DNA from: Rhodocyclaceae bacterium
GTDB lineage: Bacteria; Pseudomonadota; Gammaproteobacteria; Burkholderiales; Rhodocyclaceae
NCBI GenBank assembly: GCA_018261935.1
Contig: JAGTRP010000030.1
Span: 1 to 59,559 of the forward strand
Reading direction: 5' to 3'
DNA length: 59,559 nucleotides
In this document: one piece after another, positions 35,560 to 44,876 of the stretch
How the letters are laid out: each line of letters opens with the position of its first letter
How positions within the stretch are numbered: position 1 is the stretch's first letter
The notes under the pieces: generated by a model
Seen by the model: only the letters and a program-made list of their open reading frames with translations
What the model was told of the DNA's origin: nothing
Database searches by the model: none
Translations under genes and position numbers: made by a program

Positions 35560-38500
35560 GTAGGTGTCGTTGCCGGCATTGCCCGCCAGGGTGTCCGCCC
35601 CGCTGCCGCCGTCCAGGGTGTCGTTGCCCGCAGCCCCGGTCAGGTGCCGGTGCCGTTGATGTTGGCGCTGCCGGTCAGGGTCAGGTTCTCCACATTGGCC
35701 GACAGGGTGTAGGTGACGCTCGACTGCACCTGGTCGGTGCCCTCCCCCGCCGCCTCGGTCACCACATCCCCCGTGTTGTCCACGATGTAGGTGTCGTTGC
35801 CGGTGCCCCCCACCAGGGTATCGGCCCCGGCCCCGCCGTCCAGCCGGTCGTTGCCTTCCAGGCCGACCAGGGTGTTGGCGCCGCTGTTGCCCAGGATGAT
35901 GTTGTCGAGGACGTTGCCGGTGCCGTTGATGTTGGCGGTGCCGGTCAGGGTCAGGTTCTCGACGTTGTCGGTGAGCGTATAGGTGATGGAGGACTGCACG
36001 AGGTCGGTGCCCTCGTTCACATTCTCGACCACCAGGTCGCCGACGTTGTCCACCACGTAGGTGTCGTTGCCGGTGCCGCCCAACATGGTGTCGGCGTCCA
36101 GCCCGCCGTTCACGGTGTCGTTGCCGGCGTCGCCCTGGAGGGTATCGTTGCCGGCATCCCCGGCAAGCGAATCGTCGCCGTCCCCGCCGGACACGGTGTC
36201 GTTCCCTGCTCCGGCGCTGACGGTGTCGTTGCCGGCCAGGGCCGAGATGACGTTGTCCCCGGCGTTGCCGGTGATGACGTTGGCCAGGGTGTTGCCGGTG
36301 CCGTCGATGGCTGCCGCCCCGGTCAGGGTCAGGTTCTCGACGTTGGACGTGAGGGTGTAGGTGATCGAGGACTGCACCAGGTCGGTGCCTTCGTTGAGGG
36401 CCTCGGTCACCCCGTCGCCGCCCGCCATGGCATCCATCCCCGTGCCGCCGTCCAGGGTGTCGTTGCCCGCAGCCCCGGTCAGGGTGTCGTTCCCCGCCAG
36501 GCCGTACAGGGCGTTGCTCCCCGCGTTGCCCACGATCACGTTGTCCAGCTCGTTGCCAGTGCCGTTGATGTTGGCGCTGCCGGTCAGGGTCAGGTTCTCC
36601 ACATTGGCCGACAGGGTGTAGGTGACGCTCGACTGCACCTGGTCGGTGCCCTCGCCCGCCGCTTCGGTCACGACATCGCCCGTGTTGTCCACGATGTAGG
36701 TGTCGTTGCCCAGCCCCCCCGCCATGCTGTCCGCCCCGGTGCTGCCGTCCAGGCGGTTGTCGCCGACGTTGCCGAGGATGACGTTGTTGAGGTTGTTGCC
36801 GGTGCCGTTGATGTTGCCGGTCCCGGTCAGGGTCAGGTTCTCGACATTGGGAGTCAGGGTGTAGCTCACCGACGAGTAGACCAGATCGGAGCCCGCATTG
36901 GCCCCTTCGGTCACGACATCGCCCGCGTTGTCGACGATGTAGGTGTCGTTGCCGGCCCCGCCCGCCATGATGTCGGCCCCTGCCCCGCCGTCGATCACGT
37001 TGTTGCCCGTGTTCCCGGTGATGGTGTTGGCGAGGGCGTTGCCGGTGCCGTCTATGTTGGCGCTGCCGGTGAGGGTCAGGTTCTCGACGTTGGCCGAGAG
37101 GGTATAGGTAGCGGACGACTGAACGAGGTCGGTGCCCTCGTTGGCGTTTTCCACCACCACGTCGTCGGTGCTGTCCACGACATAGGTGTCGTTGCCTGCC
37201 CCGCCTGCGAGCACGTTGTGGCCGCTGTTGGCGGTGATCACGTTGGCGAGCGCATTGCCGGTGCCGTCGATGTCGCCGCTACCAGTGAGGGTCAGGTTCT
37301 CGACGTTGGCCGAGAGGGTGTAGGTGGCGCTGGAGAGCACCGTGTCGGTGCCGGCGTTCAGCCCTTCGACCACCCCGTCGGCCGTCTGGTCCACGATGTA
37401 GGTGTCGTTGCCGGCGCCACCGGTCAGGGTATCGACCCCTGCCCCGCCGTCCAGCACATTGCTGCCGCTGTTGCCTGTGATGGCGTTGTCGAGGGCATTG
37501 CCGGTGCCGTTGAGGTTGGCCGTGCCGGTGAGGATGAGATTCTCGACGTTGTCCCCCAGGGTATAGGAGATGGAAGACTCGACGGTGTCGTTGCCCTCCC
37601 CGGCCTGTTCCGCCACGCCATCGCCGGCATTGTCCACGACGTAGGTATCGTCGCCGCCGTTGCCAGCCATGGTGTCGGCCCCGGTGCCGCCATCCAGCCG
37701 GTCGTTGCCCAGGTCCCCGGTCAGGGTGTCGTTGCCCGCCAGGCCGTAGAGCCGGTTGTTGCCCGTGTTGCCGGTCAGGACGTTGTCCAGGGCGTTGCCG
37801 GTGGCGTCGATGTCGGCGCTGCCGGTCAGGGTCATATTCTCGGCGTTGGCCGAGAGGGTGTAGGTCACCGAGGACAGCACCGTATCCGTGCCGCCATTGG
37901 CCGCCTCCACCACGGTGTCGCCCGTGTTGTCGACAATATAGGTGTCGTTGCCCAGGCCACCGGCCATGGCATCGGCGCCGGCGCCGCCGTCGAGGATGTT
38001 GTCGCCGTCGTTGCCGGTGAGGGTGTTGGCCAAGGCGTTGCCGGTGCCGTCCAGGTTGGCGGTGCCGGTCAAGGTCAGGTTCTCGACGTTGTCCGATAGG
38101 GTGTAGGTTGCCGAGGAGACGACCGTGTCGTTCCCCTCGCCGGCGCTTTCCACCACCACGTCGGCGCTGCTATCGATGACGTAGGTGTCGTTCCCCGCCT
38201 GGCCGGCCAGGGTGTTATGGCCGCTGTTGGCGGTGATGACGTTGTCCAGCGCGTTGCCGGTGCCATCGATGTCGCCGCTGCCAGTGAGGGTCAGGTTTTC
38301 GACATTGGCGGAAAGCGTGTAGGTGACCGAGGCGGAGACGCTGTCGGTGCCCTCGCCGGCATTCTCGGCGACGACATCGGCCGTGTTATCCACCCGGTAG
38401 GTGTCATCCCCTGCCCCACCGGCCAGGGTGTCTGCCCCCGCGCCGCCGTCCAGCACGTTGCTGCCGCTGTTGCCCGTAATCGCGTTGTCGAGGGCATTGC

Positions 38501-41500
38501 CGGTGGCGTTCAGGTCCGCCGCCACGCCGGTCGCCGTGGCCGGACCGGCGAGTACCAGGTTCTCGACGTTGTCGGACAGGGCGTAGGAAACGCTGGAAAC
38601 CACCGTGTCGGTACCCTCGCCAGCCGCTTCGACGATGATGTCGCCCACATTGTCTACGAGGTAGGTGTCGTTCCCCATGCCGCCCGCCATGGTGTCGGCC
38701 CCTGCCTTGCCGTCCAGCACGTTGGCGCCGGCATTGCCGGTGAGCGTATTGGCCAGTTCGTTGCCGGTGGCGTTGAGGTCGGCACTGCCGGTCAAAACCA
38801 GGTTCTCGACATTGGCGGTCAAGGTGTAAGTGATGCCGGCACGGGCCGTATCATTGCCCTCGGCCGTCAGCTCTACAACCTTGTCGCCGGCATCGTCGAT
38901 GACATAGGTATCGTCACCGGTGCCGCCGGCCATGTAATCCGCGCCGGTACCGCCGTCCAGCAGGTCGTTGCCGGCACCGCCCTTCAGGATATCCTTGCCC
39001 GCCAGGCCGTAGAGGGCATTGTCGCCGCCATTGCCGGTCAACCGGTTGTCGAGGTCATTGCCGGTCCCGGCAAGGTTGCCCGTCCCGGTGAGGGTCAGGT
39101 TCTCGACGTTGTCGGTGAGGGTATAGCTCACGGAAGCCTCGACGCTGTCCGTGCCGGCTCCCGCCGCTTCGGTCACCAAATCGCCGGCGTTGTCCACGAC
39201 GTAGGTATCGTCCCCGCTTCCCCCGGCCATCGTATCGGCCCCGGCTCCGCCGTCCAGGCGGTTATTGGCGCTGTTGCCGGTAAGGGCGTTGTCCAGCGCA
39301 TTGCCGGTGCCATTGATGGCCCCAGTGCCAGTCAGGACCAGTTGCTCGATGTTGTCCGAGAGGGTGTAGGAAGCGCTCGACTGCACGATATCGCTTCCCT
39401 CGTCCGCCAGCTCGACCACAACATCCCCGGTGTTGTCGACCACGTAGACGTCATTGCCCGTACCACCGACCAGGGTGTCCGCCCCGGCCCCGCCGTTCAA
39501 CACGTCGTTGCCGGCACCACCGGTCAGGACATTGGCGGCAGCGTTGCCGAGAATGGTGTTGTCGAGCGCGTTCCCGGTACCGTTGATGGCCGCGGTGCCG
39601 GTGAGGGTGAGGTTCTCGACGTTATCGGCCAAGGCGTAGGTCACCGAGGACTTCACCGTGTCGGTGCCCTCATCGGCGGCTTCGATCACCTGGTCTCCGG
39701 CATCGTCAACGACATAGGTATCGTTGCCGGTGCCGCCCGCCAGGGTGTCGGCCCCCATCCCGCCGTCCAGGGTGTCGTCCCCAGCCAGGCTCGTCAACGT
39801 GTTGGCGGCGCTGTTGCCGGTCAGCACGTTGGCCAATTCATTGCCGGTGCCGTCGATAGCCTGGATGCCGGTGAGGGTGAGGTTGTCGAGGTTGGCCCCC
39901 AGAGTCCAGGTGAGGCCCGCCTGCACGGTATCCACGCCTTCCCCGGCCAGCTCGACGATGGTATCCGCAAGGGTATCCACCACATAGGTGTCGTCCCCGC
40001 TGCCGCCGACCAGAAGATCCGCCCCGGCGCCGCCGTCCAGCGTATCGTTGCCGGCGAGGCCGGTCAGGGTATTGTTCCCATCGTTGCCGAGGATCACGTT
40101 GTCCAGAGCGTTGCCGGTGCCGGTGAGCGCGGTGCCGGTCATGACCAGATTCTCGACATTGGCCCCGAGGGTGTAGTCGAAGGGGGCCACGACCGTATCG
40201 GTCCCCTGGTACGCCTGCTCGGTCACGGTATCGCGGGCGTCGTCAAGGATATAGGTGTCGTTGCCATAACCGCCTGCCATGGTGTCTGCCCCGGCACCGC
40301 CATCCAGGACATTCGCGCCGCTGCTGCCGGTGAGCACGTTGTCGAGCTCATTGCCGGTGCCGTTGATGGCCCCGCCCGTGAGGACGAGATTCTCGACGTT
40401 CCCACCCAGCGTGTAGGTGATGGCAGAGCGCACGGTATCGATGCCCTCGCCCGCATTTTCGACCACGGCATCCGCGGTGCTGTCCACAACGTAGATGTCG
40501 TTGCCGGTGCCACCGATCAGGGTGTCGGCCCCCTCCCCGCCGTCCAGGGTGTCGTTTCCGGAAAGGCCGACCAGGGTGTTGCTGCCGCTGTTGCCGGTCA
40601 GGACGTTGTCCAGCTCGTTGCCGGTGCCATCCAGGTTGGCAGTGCCGGTCAGGGTGAGGTTCTCGGTGTTAGCCGTCAGGGTGTAGGTGATCGAGGACTT
40701 CACCGTATCGATGCCTTCGCCGGCCTGCTCGATCACCTGGTCGCCTGCATTACCCAGGATATAGGTATCGTTCCCGGTACCGCCCAGCATCGTGTCGGCG
40801 CCGTCCCCGCCATCCAGGATGTCGTTGCCATCCAGCCCCCGAAGGGTGTTGTCGGCGGCATTGCCGGTGAGGGTATTGTCGAGTTCGTTGCCGGTGCCAC
40901 TCAAGGCTTCAGTACCCGTAAGGACCAGGTTTTCGAGGTTGGCGCCGAGGGTGTAGCTCAAGTCCGTATAGACGGTGTCCTTTCCTTGGCCGGCGAGCTC
41001 GGTCACCGTGTCCGCCAGGCTGTCCACCACATAGGCATCGTCCCCGGTTCCGCCCGCCATGGCGTCGTCGCCACTGCCGCCATCGAGGAAATCGTTGCCG
41101 CCACCACCGTTCAGAATATCGTTGCCGGCAAGGCCGTAGAGGGCGTTGGCCGCCCCGTTGCCCTGGATCACGTTGTCGAGCTGGTTACCGGTGCCGCTGA
41201 TCGCGCCCGTACCGCCTAACGTAAGGTTCTCGACGTTGTCCGGGAGAGCGTAATTGACGCGGGCTTCGACAGTATCGATGCCTTCATCGGGGTTCTCGAT
41301 GATGACATCCTGGTCGCCACTGACGAAATACGTGTCGTTGCCCGTGCCGCCGGCCAAGACATCCGTTCCCGTTCCTCCGATCAACAGGTCGTCGCCAGCG
41401 CCGCCATAGAGGGCGTCGTCGCCGGCTCCACCGGAAAGGAGGTCATTTTGATCCGTGCCGGTCAGGGTATCGCTTCCGCTCGTGCCGGCAATCAGGGTGG

Positions 41501-41945
41501 ATAGATCCAAGGTGCGGCCATCATCAAAATGGACGCTCGTTATGCGGGAATCCGGAGAACTGGCAGCCCAGTTGGAAATGGAAAGGCGGTCCTTGCCGTT
41601 ACTGTGGGCGAAAACCAGGTCGTTGCCATCGATATAGATGTCGAGGTCGCCTGCGAAGACCCCCGGGCCGAAAACGATATTATCAGTCCCCGTCTGGTCG
41701 ATCGCGTCGACAATGGTGTCCATGCCATCACCCATGTTGAACACATAGGTATCGTTGCCGGCGCCGCCATCAAGGAGATCGTTGCCTGTACCGCCGTTTA
41801 GCCTGTCGTCTCCATCCCCCCCATACAACCGGTCATTGCCGGTATCGCCGTATAGCGTATCGTTGCCGGCCTTGCCCAACACCACGTCATCGCCGCCGCG
41901 ACCGTTCAAATAGTCGTCCCCATTGGTACCCACCAGGAGATCGGG
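32920..41945 (-). repeat. Coding array of ~32 RTX modules
   Basis: By eye I count 22 ENLxLTG modules in the middle reading frame and 10 in the C-terminal frame. Each is ~85-105 codons: GNDTYxVD, EGTDTVxSS, [14 protein letters not shown], GTGNxLDN, then one or more GGxGxDxLxG nonapeptides. Neighbouring modules are very similar at DNA level; 35491-35757 and 36366-36710 are near-identical apart from two deletions. This is coding repeat, not CRISPR. Confidence 0.9.
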
Positions 41946-43241
41946 GCGAGATGTCCCATAGAGCGTATGTTCGGATGGGGCCGCGATGCGAACGGTCCAG
42001 CTGCTCAACTCTTCGTAAAGCGGGTCAGTATCATCAAGAGAATTGAGTTTTCTCGAAAGATAATCGATGGCATCCCAGCCTTGGGTTAAGGCGTTCTTCT
42101 CACCCCATGCGCTGATTAACTCGACGAGTGAAACAACAGCCTCTTTCGGGTTGCTAACTAGGGCATCATCGAAATAAGCTTCGAGATCATTAAAATCGTA
42201 CACTCCCGGGGATACCTCAAGAATATGCTCGCTTAGAAAATCGGCATATCTTGTATTCAAGAAGAGCGATTCATAGATATCCGTCTTGAATCTGTCGTAC
42301 GCCAGCGAAATACTAGCGATCTGCTCACTCGCCAGACTGACAGTGACACTTCCCGAGTTTGCGTCCAAGGACGTGAAACGAGCCTGTCCATTTCGCCCTC
42401 CGTACGTGAAGCCCATAAAGCGTTCCACAATACCAAGCTTACGCAGGAAGATGTCGTACTGAGGTGTACCAGCAGTGAGACCGCTAAGGTTATATGTCAG
42501 CCTCACGTCATCGTCAGCTAAAGCATCGGCTTGCTGTTTAAGCGACTTCATGTCCGAGGTATTTGCCCAACGCTCAATAAATCCGTCCAGCAAACCGATT
42601 TGTCCCTCACGTGTCCCTTGTAGGCAATACTCTCTTACCCAATTGCCGAGATCAGCGGAAAGGCTGATGGCCTCACTCAGGTCTCGCACCTGACCAGAAC
42701 CACGGAGATTTGGCAGGTCCTTAGCCAAGTCATTTAGAGGGATCGTGTCCGTAAATTCTCTATGGAATGTGTCTACGAGAAGATCCAGGTTTGCGGCGGA
42801 CGATGTCGTTTCTCCGGTGACACCAGTGGTTCCATTAGAGCGTACGAATGAGCCAGCAGCTGTCTGCAGGTTTCCATTTCCCAAGTCTGTGCGTACCGGA
42901 GTGGCGTTTACACCAATAGAGATAATGCCGTTATCTTGAAGCGACGATAGTTCGCCATCTTGGCTTATGCCATCTAGGTTAAAATCACGCCATATCTGCA
43001 AATTGCTAAAGATTTCGTCCGCAGAATTGATAATTCCATCGTTGTTGGCGTCAAAGTCTTTAAGCGCATCGAACCCATCCCTGGCAAGGCTACCGTCTTG
43101 CTTCAAGGTGTCCACACCAAATAGCTCACGGCCTGAATCAATGCTGTTGTTACCATCTCGGTCGAGCACAAGCCAACCGTCATCCGGCCGAATCCAGCCT
43201 GTGCCGGTCTTTACACCGTCTGCGTCATGATCAAACAACAC
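35640..43241 (-). CDS. Giant RTX protein, central fragment (FrpC-like region and RTX modules)
   Basis: A 2533-residue open frame. The GTG at 43241 is probably not the true start: the frame stays open upstream through [15 protein letters not shown], a hallmark of FrpA/FrpC-type RTX proteins, and through a Gly/Thr linker to ~43520. After [16 protein letters not shown] and [16 protein letters not shown] comes an EF-hand-like stretch (DANNDGI, DFNLDGI). A ~300-residue helical region without repeats follows, then classic RTX nonapeptides ([17 protein letters not shown]) and 22 RTX modules. The frame ends at TGA 35640 inside a module, at the junction of a 70-nt deletion. The 5' third is much less GC-rich than the repeats. 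Confidence 0.8.
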   Translation of the reverse strand: MLFDHDADGVKTGTGWIRPDDGWLVLDRDGNNSIDSGRELFGVDTLKQDGSLARDGFDALKDFDANNDGIINSADEIFSNLQIWRDFNLDGISQDGELSSLQDNGIISIGVNATPVRTDLGNGNLQTAAGSFVRSNGTTGVTGETTSSAANLDLLVDTFHREFTDTIPLNDLAKDLPNLRGSGQVRDLSEAISLSADLGNWVREYCLQGTREGQIGLLDGFIERWANTSDMKSLKQQADALADDDVRLTYNLSGLTAGTPQYDIFLRKLGIVERFMGFTYGGRNGQARFTSLDANSGSVTVSLASEQIASISLAYDRFKTDIYESLFLNTRYADFLSEHILEVSPGVYDFNDLEAYFDDALVSNPKEAVVSLVELISAWGEKNALTQGWDAIDYLSRKLNSLDDTDPLYEELSSWTVRIAAPSEHTLYGTSRPDLLVGTNGDDYLNGRGGDDVVLGKAGNDTLYGDTGNDRLYGGDGDDRLNGGTGNDLLDGGAGNDTYVFNMGDGMDTIVDAIDQTGTDNIVFGPGVFAGDLDIYIDGNDLVFAHSNGKDRLSISNWAASSPDSRITSVHFDDGRTLDLSTLIAGTSGSDTLTGTDQNDLLSGGAGDDALYGGAGDDLLIGGTGTDVLAGGTGNDTYFVSGDQDVIIENPDEGIDTVEARVNYALPDNVENLTLGGTGAISGTGNQLDNVIQGNGAANALYGLAGNDILNGGGGNDFLDGGSGDDAMAGGTGDDAYVVDSLADTVTELAGQGKDTVYTDLSYTLGANLENLVLTGTEALSGTGNELDNTLTGNAADNTLRGLDGNDILDGGDGADTMLGGTGNDTYILGNAGDQVIEQAGEGIDTVKSSITYTLTANTENLTLTGTANLDGTGNELDNVLTGNSGSNTLVGLSGNDTLDGGEGADTLIGGTGNDIYVVDSTADAVVENAGEGIDTVRSAITYTLGGNVENLVLTGGAINGTGNELDNVLTGSSGANVLDGGAGADTMAGGYGNDTYILDDARDTVTEQAYQGTDTVVAPFDYTLGANVENLVMTGTALTGTGNALDNVILGNDGNNTLTGLAGNDTLDGGAGADLLVGGSGDDTYVVDTLADTIVELAGEGVDTVQAGLTWTLGANLDNLTLTGIQAIDGTGNELANVLTGNSAANTLTSLAGDDTLDGGMGADTLAGGTGNDTYVVDDAGDQVIEAADEGTDTVKSSVTYALADNVENLTLTGTAAINGTGNALDNTILGNAAANVLTGGAGNDVLNGGAGADTLVGGTGNDVYVVDNTGDVVVELADEGSDIVQSSASYTLSDNIEQLVLTGTGAINGTGNALDNALTGNSANNRLDGGAGADTMAGGSGDDTYVVDNAGDLVTEAAGAGTDSVEASVSYTLTDNVENLTLTGTGNLAGTGNDLDNRLTGNGGDNALYGLAGKDILKGGAGNDLLDGGTGADYMAGGTGDDTYVIDDAGDKVVELTAEGNDTARAGITYTLTANVENLVLTGSADLNATGNELANTLTGNAGANVLDGKAGADTMAGGMGNDTYLVDNVGDIIVEAAGEGTDTVVSSVSYALSDNVENLVLAGPATATGVAADLNATGNALDNAITGNSGSNVLDGGAGADTLAGGAGDDTYRVDNTADVVAENAGEGTDSVSASVTYTLSANVENLTLTGSGDIDGTGNALDNVITANSGHNTLAGQAGNDTYVIDSSADVVVESAGEGNDTVVSSATYTLSDNVENLTLTGTANLDGTGNALANTLTGNDGDNILDGGAGADAMAGGLGNDTYIVDNTGDTVVEAANGGTDTVLSSVTYTLSANAENMTLTGSADIDATGNALDNVLTGNTGNNRLYGLAGNDTLTGDLGNDRLDGGTGADTMAGNGGDDTYVVDNAGDGVAEQAGEGNDTVESSISYTLGDNVENLILTGTANLNGTGNALDNAITGNSGSNVLDGGAGVDTLTGGAGNDTYIVDQTADGVVEGLNAGTDTVLSSATYTLSANVENLTLTGSGDIDGTGNALANVITANSGHNVLAGGAGNDTYVVDSTDDVVVENANEGTDLVQSSATYTLSANVENLTLTGSANIDGTGNALANTITGNTGNNVIDGGAGADIMAGGAGNDTYIVDNAGDVVTEGANAGSDLVYSSVSYTLTPNVENLTLTGTGNINGTGNNLNNVILGNVGDNRLDGSTGADSMAGGLGNDTYIVDNTGDVVTEAAGEGTDQVQSSVTYTLSANVENLTLTGSANINGTGNELDNVIVGNAGSNALYGLAGNDTLTGAAGNDTLDGGTGMDAMAGGDGVTEALNEGTDLVQSSITYTLTSNVENLTLTGAAAIDGTGNTLANVITGNAGDNVISALAGNDTVSAGAGNDTVSGGDGDDSLAGDAGNDTLQGDAGNDTVNGGLDADTMLGGTGNDTYVVDNVGDLVVENVNEGTDLVQSSITYTLTDNVENLTLTGTANINGTGNVLDNIILGNSGANTLVGLEGNDRLDGGAGADTLVGGTGNDTYIVDNTGDVVTEAAGEGTDQVQSSVTYTLSANVENLTLTGSANINGTGT

Positions 43242-43297
43242 AACGGTACCATCTCTGGTACTTGTGGTTTCTACACCATCCCCATCTAGATCAAGGA

Positions 43298-44062
43298 CTA
43301 GTGGATCGCGACGGGGAGGTGTTGTCCCCGCAGCTCCCGCAGCAGCGCCGCCGCTGCCCGTACCACCCGCAGCTCCAGTTCCACCACCCGTGCCGCCCGC
43401 ACCGCCGCTCGTACCGCCGCTCGTACCGCCACCCGTACCGCCACCCGTACCGCCACCCGTACCGCCACCCGTACCGCCACCCGTACCGCCACCCGTACCG
43501 CCACCCGTACCGCCACCCGTGTACCGCCACCCGTACCAGAGCCACCTCCCGATCCACCAGGTGGGGGTACCTCCTTACCGTACGCCTCGCTTCGGTCTTT
43601 GATTTTTTGCAGTTCTTCTTCCGTTGCTTTGGGATTATATTTTTTATAAATCTGCTCAGGATCGTCTGTACCACCTGCACGCCGCTTCTTTTCCAGGTAA
43701 ATGCCGATACCTGTTTCGATATTTGATATCGGGTCAAATCTATCATACGGCAGGATCATGCGATAACCGCCGATAAGATTGGAGCCATCTAGTCGTTCGT
43801 GTGCATCTTTTGCTGTAGGATCGTTTATACCAAAGACGCCAGATGCTGAACTGTTTGGTCTTGGATTTGCAGCGTCCGGATTAAAACCAGACTCGATCTC
43901 GGCAATAGCCAATAAATTCTGAATATCCTGTGTACTTAACCCAGCCTCCTGTCCCTGCTGAATAATTTCTTGCTTCACTGAATCCTTAACGGACTGACTC
44001 GCATCAGATCCATTTCTGGAATTTCCAAGCATCGAACCGGGGTCGTTGTAATGGTTAGGCAT
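43298..44062 (-). CDS. Giant RTX protein, N-terminal fragment with lytic transglycosylase-like (SLT) domain
   Basis: The ATG at 44062 has Shine-Dalgarno GGAG eight bases upstream and is the likely start of the whole giant protein. Residues ~45-135 look like an SLT lysozyme-like domain: [16 protein letters not shown] carries the candidate catalytic Glu (E57), then [11 protein letters not shown] and a helical [13 protein letters not shown] Gly/Ser/Thr linker follows. At 43519-43520 an extra dinucleotide shifts the frame, so the last ~80 residues (RVAV repeats) are out-of-frame translation of the 12-bp repeat. Removing the dinucleotide would join this domain to the fragment at 35640-43241. Confidence 0.7.
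   Translation of the reverse strand: MPNHYNDPGSMLGNSRNGSDASQSVKDSVKQEIIQQGQEAGLSTQDIQNLLAIAEIESGFNPDAANPRPNSSASGVFGINDPTAKDAHERLDGSNLIGGYRMILPYDRFDPISNIETGIGIYLEKKRRAGGTDDPEQIYKKYNPKATEEELQKIKDRSEAYGKEVPPPGGSGGGSGTGGGTRVAVRVAVRVAVRVAVRVAVRVAVRVAVRVAVRAAVRAAVRAARVVELELRVVRAAAALLRELRGQHLPVAIH
43411..43532 (-). repeat. 12-bp tandem repeat (GTACCGCCACCC on the plus strand)
   Basis: Eight contiguous perfect copies (43423-43518) are followed by an extra GT (43519-43520) and a ninth copy (43521-43532). Variant GTACCGCCGCTC units adjoin at 43411. In the proper frame it encodes a GTGG linker. Unit-number changes would keep the frame; the extra GT breaks it. Confidence 0.9.
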
Positions 44063-44088
44063 ATCGATATCTCCAGATATATTGATTC

Positions 44089-44805
44089 TTATTGAATAGT
44101 CGGATAAGTTTTAATTTCAAATACTTCTGAATGCACGGGATTTCGTTGAACACCGCTTAGGAAATTTCCAAGCTTTTGGCCAATTAGCTTGTAACCGACT
44201 ACGATCTGTGCCCCTCTACGGCCCTTAGTAGAGCCAACATAATTACCAGAATCATCGATATAGTCACTCCGCTCACAATCGACGCAGTTCATTCCAGTAC
44301 CAAAGTTCGTTGATTCAATGACCAGCCAATACCGCCTCCCGTCAAAGACGCACACTCCTTGATTAGCGACTGTTAAATCAGATTTGTACTCTTGATTAAA
44401 CAAGAACAGCTCTCGTCGCGTGTTCTTTCGGCGAATAGCGAAGCGCTGTATATAGCATGCAGGCAGAGCGTTGTCTTCATCAATTCCTGAACATGAGGTA
44501 GTTATATTTAAATCAACCGCACCACAAGTAACCATTGTGGTTGCAATATAAGGTTCGCCATATCCAATCTCGACGATTGCGGCCTTATTTCCGAGCTTGG
44601 CGGCAAGATTAAGCCATTTTTTTGATTCAGCTTTATTTCCTGATTTTTCGTAGAAATGAGCAAGCCATAACGCAGCTTTTGCATCCCCGGACGATGCCTT
44701 AGCGGCCTGCTTTGACACGTCAATATCGGGTTGTGAGTCCGCCGCATAAGCAACGCTGACTGTTTTGAGCAAACAGGCTGAAATTATTAATACCTTACCA
44801 AGCAT
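44089..44805 (-). CDS. Secreted protein of unknown function in the type I secretion operon
   Basis: A 238-residue protein with a clear Sec signal (MLGKVLIISACLLKTVSVAYA, cut before ADSQ). Residues ~35-75 resemble one Sel1/TPR-like helix pair (DAKAALWLAHFYEKSGNKAESKKWLNLAAKLGNKAA). The rest is a beta-rich, Cys-containing region (CGAVDLNITTSCSG, ALPACYIQRF, GVCVFDGRRYW, NCVDCERSDYID) that could form disulfides in the periplasm. I do not recognise the family. Its base composition is clearly AT-richer than most of the window. It sits 26 nt upstream of the RTX gene and 71 nt downstream of the exporter gene, suggesting a role in RTX protein export or folding. Confidence 0.8.
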   Translation of the reverse strand: MLGKVLIISACLLKTVSVAYAADSQPDIDVSKQAAKASSGDAKAALWLAHFYEKSGNKAESKKWLNLAAKLGNKAAIVEIGYGEPYIATTMVTCGAVDLNITTSCSGIDEDNALPACYIQRFAIRRKNTRRELFLFNQEYKSDLTVANQGVCVFDGRRYWLVIESTNFGTGMNCVDCERSDYIDDSGNYVGSTKGRRGAQIVVGYKLIGQKLGNFLSGVQRNPVHSEVFEIKTYPTIQ

Positions 44806-44876
44806 GGAAATCTTCCAATAATTATTTCTAGCAACAAAAGCGTTCCTAATACTTCTTACAGAGGCAAAGCAACCCT

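Noticed and set aside
32812-41219. Very long plus-strand open frames (966 and 1000 codons) opposite the RTX gene
   Set aside because: They are antisense shadows of a GC-rich repeated coding array. Their translations are periodic Val/Gly/Ala-rich strings with the same repeat period as the RTX modules and have no family resemblance.
32920-41945. CRISPR-like regular repeats
   Set aside because: The period is ~255-310 bp, the repeats diverge gradually, and an uninterrupted protein frame explains them.
43291-43746. Alternative minus-strand ORF through the 12-bp repeat
   Set aside because: It translates the repeat in a third frame (GWRY repeats) and has no conserved flanks.
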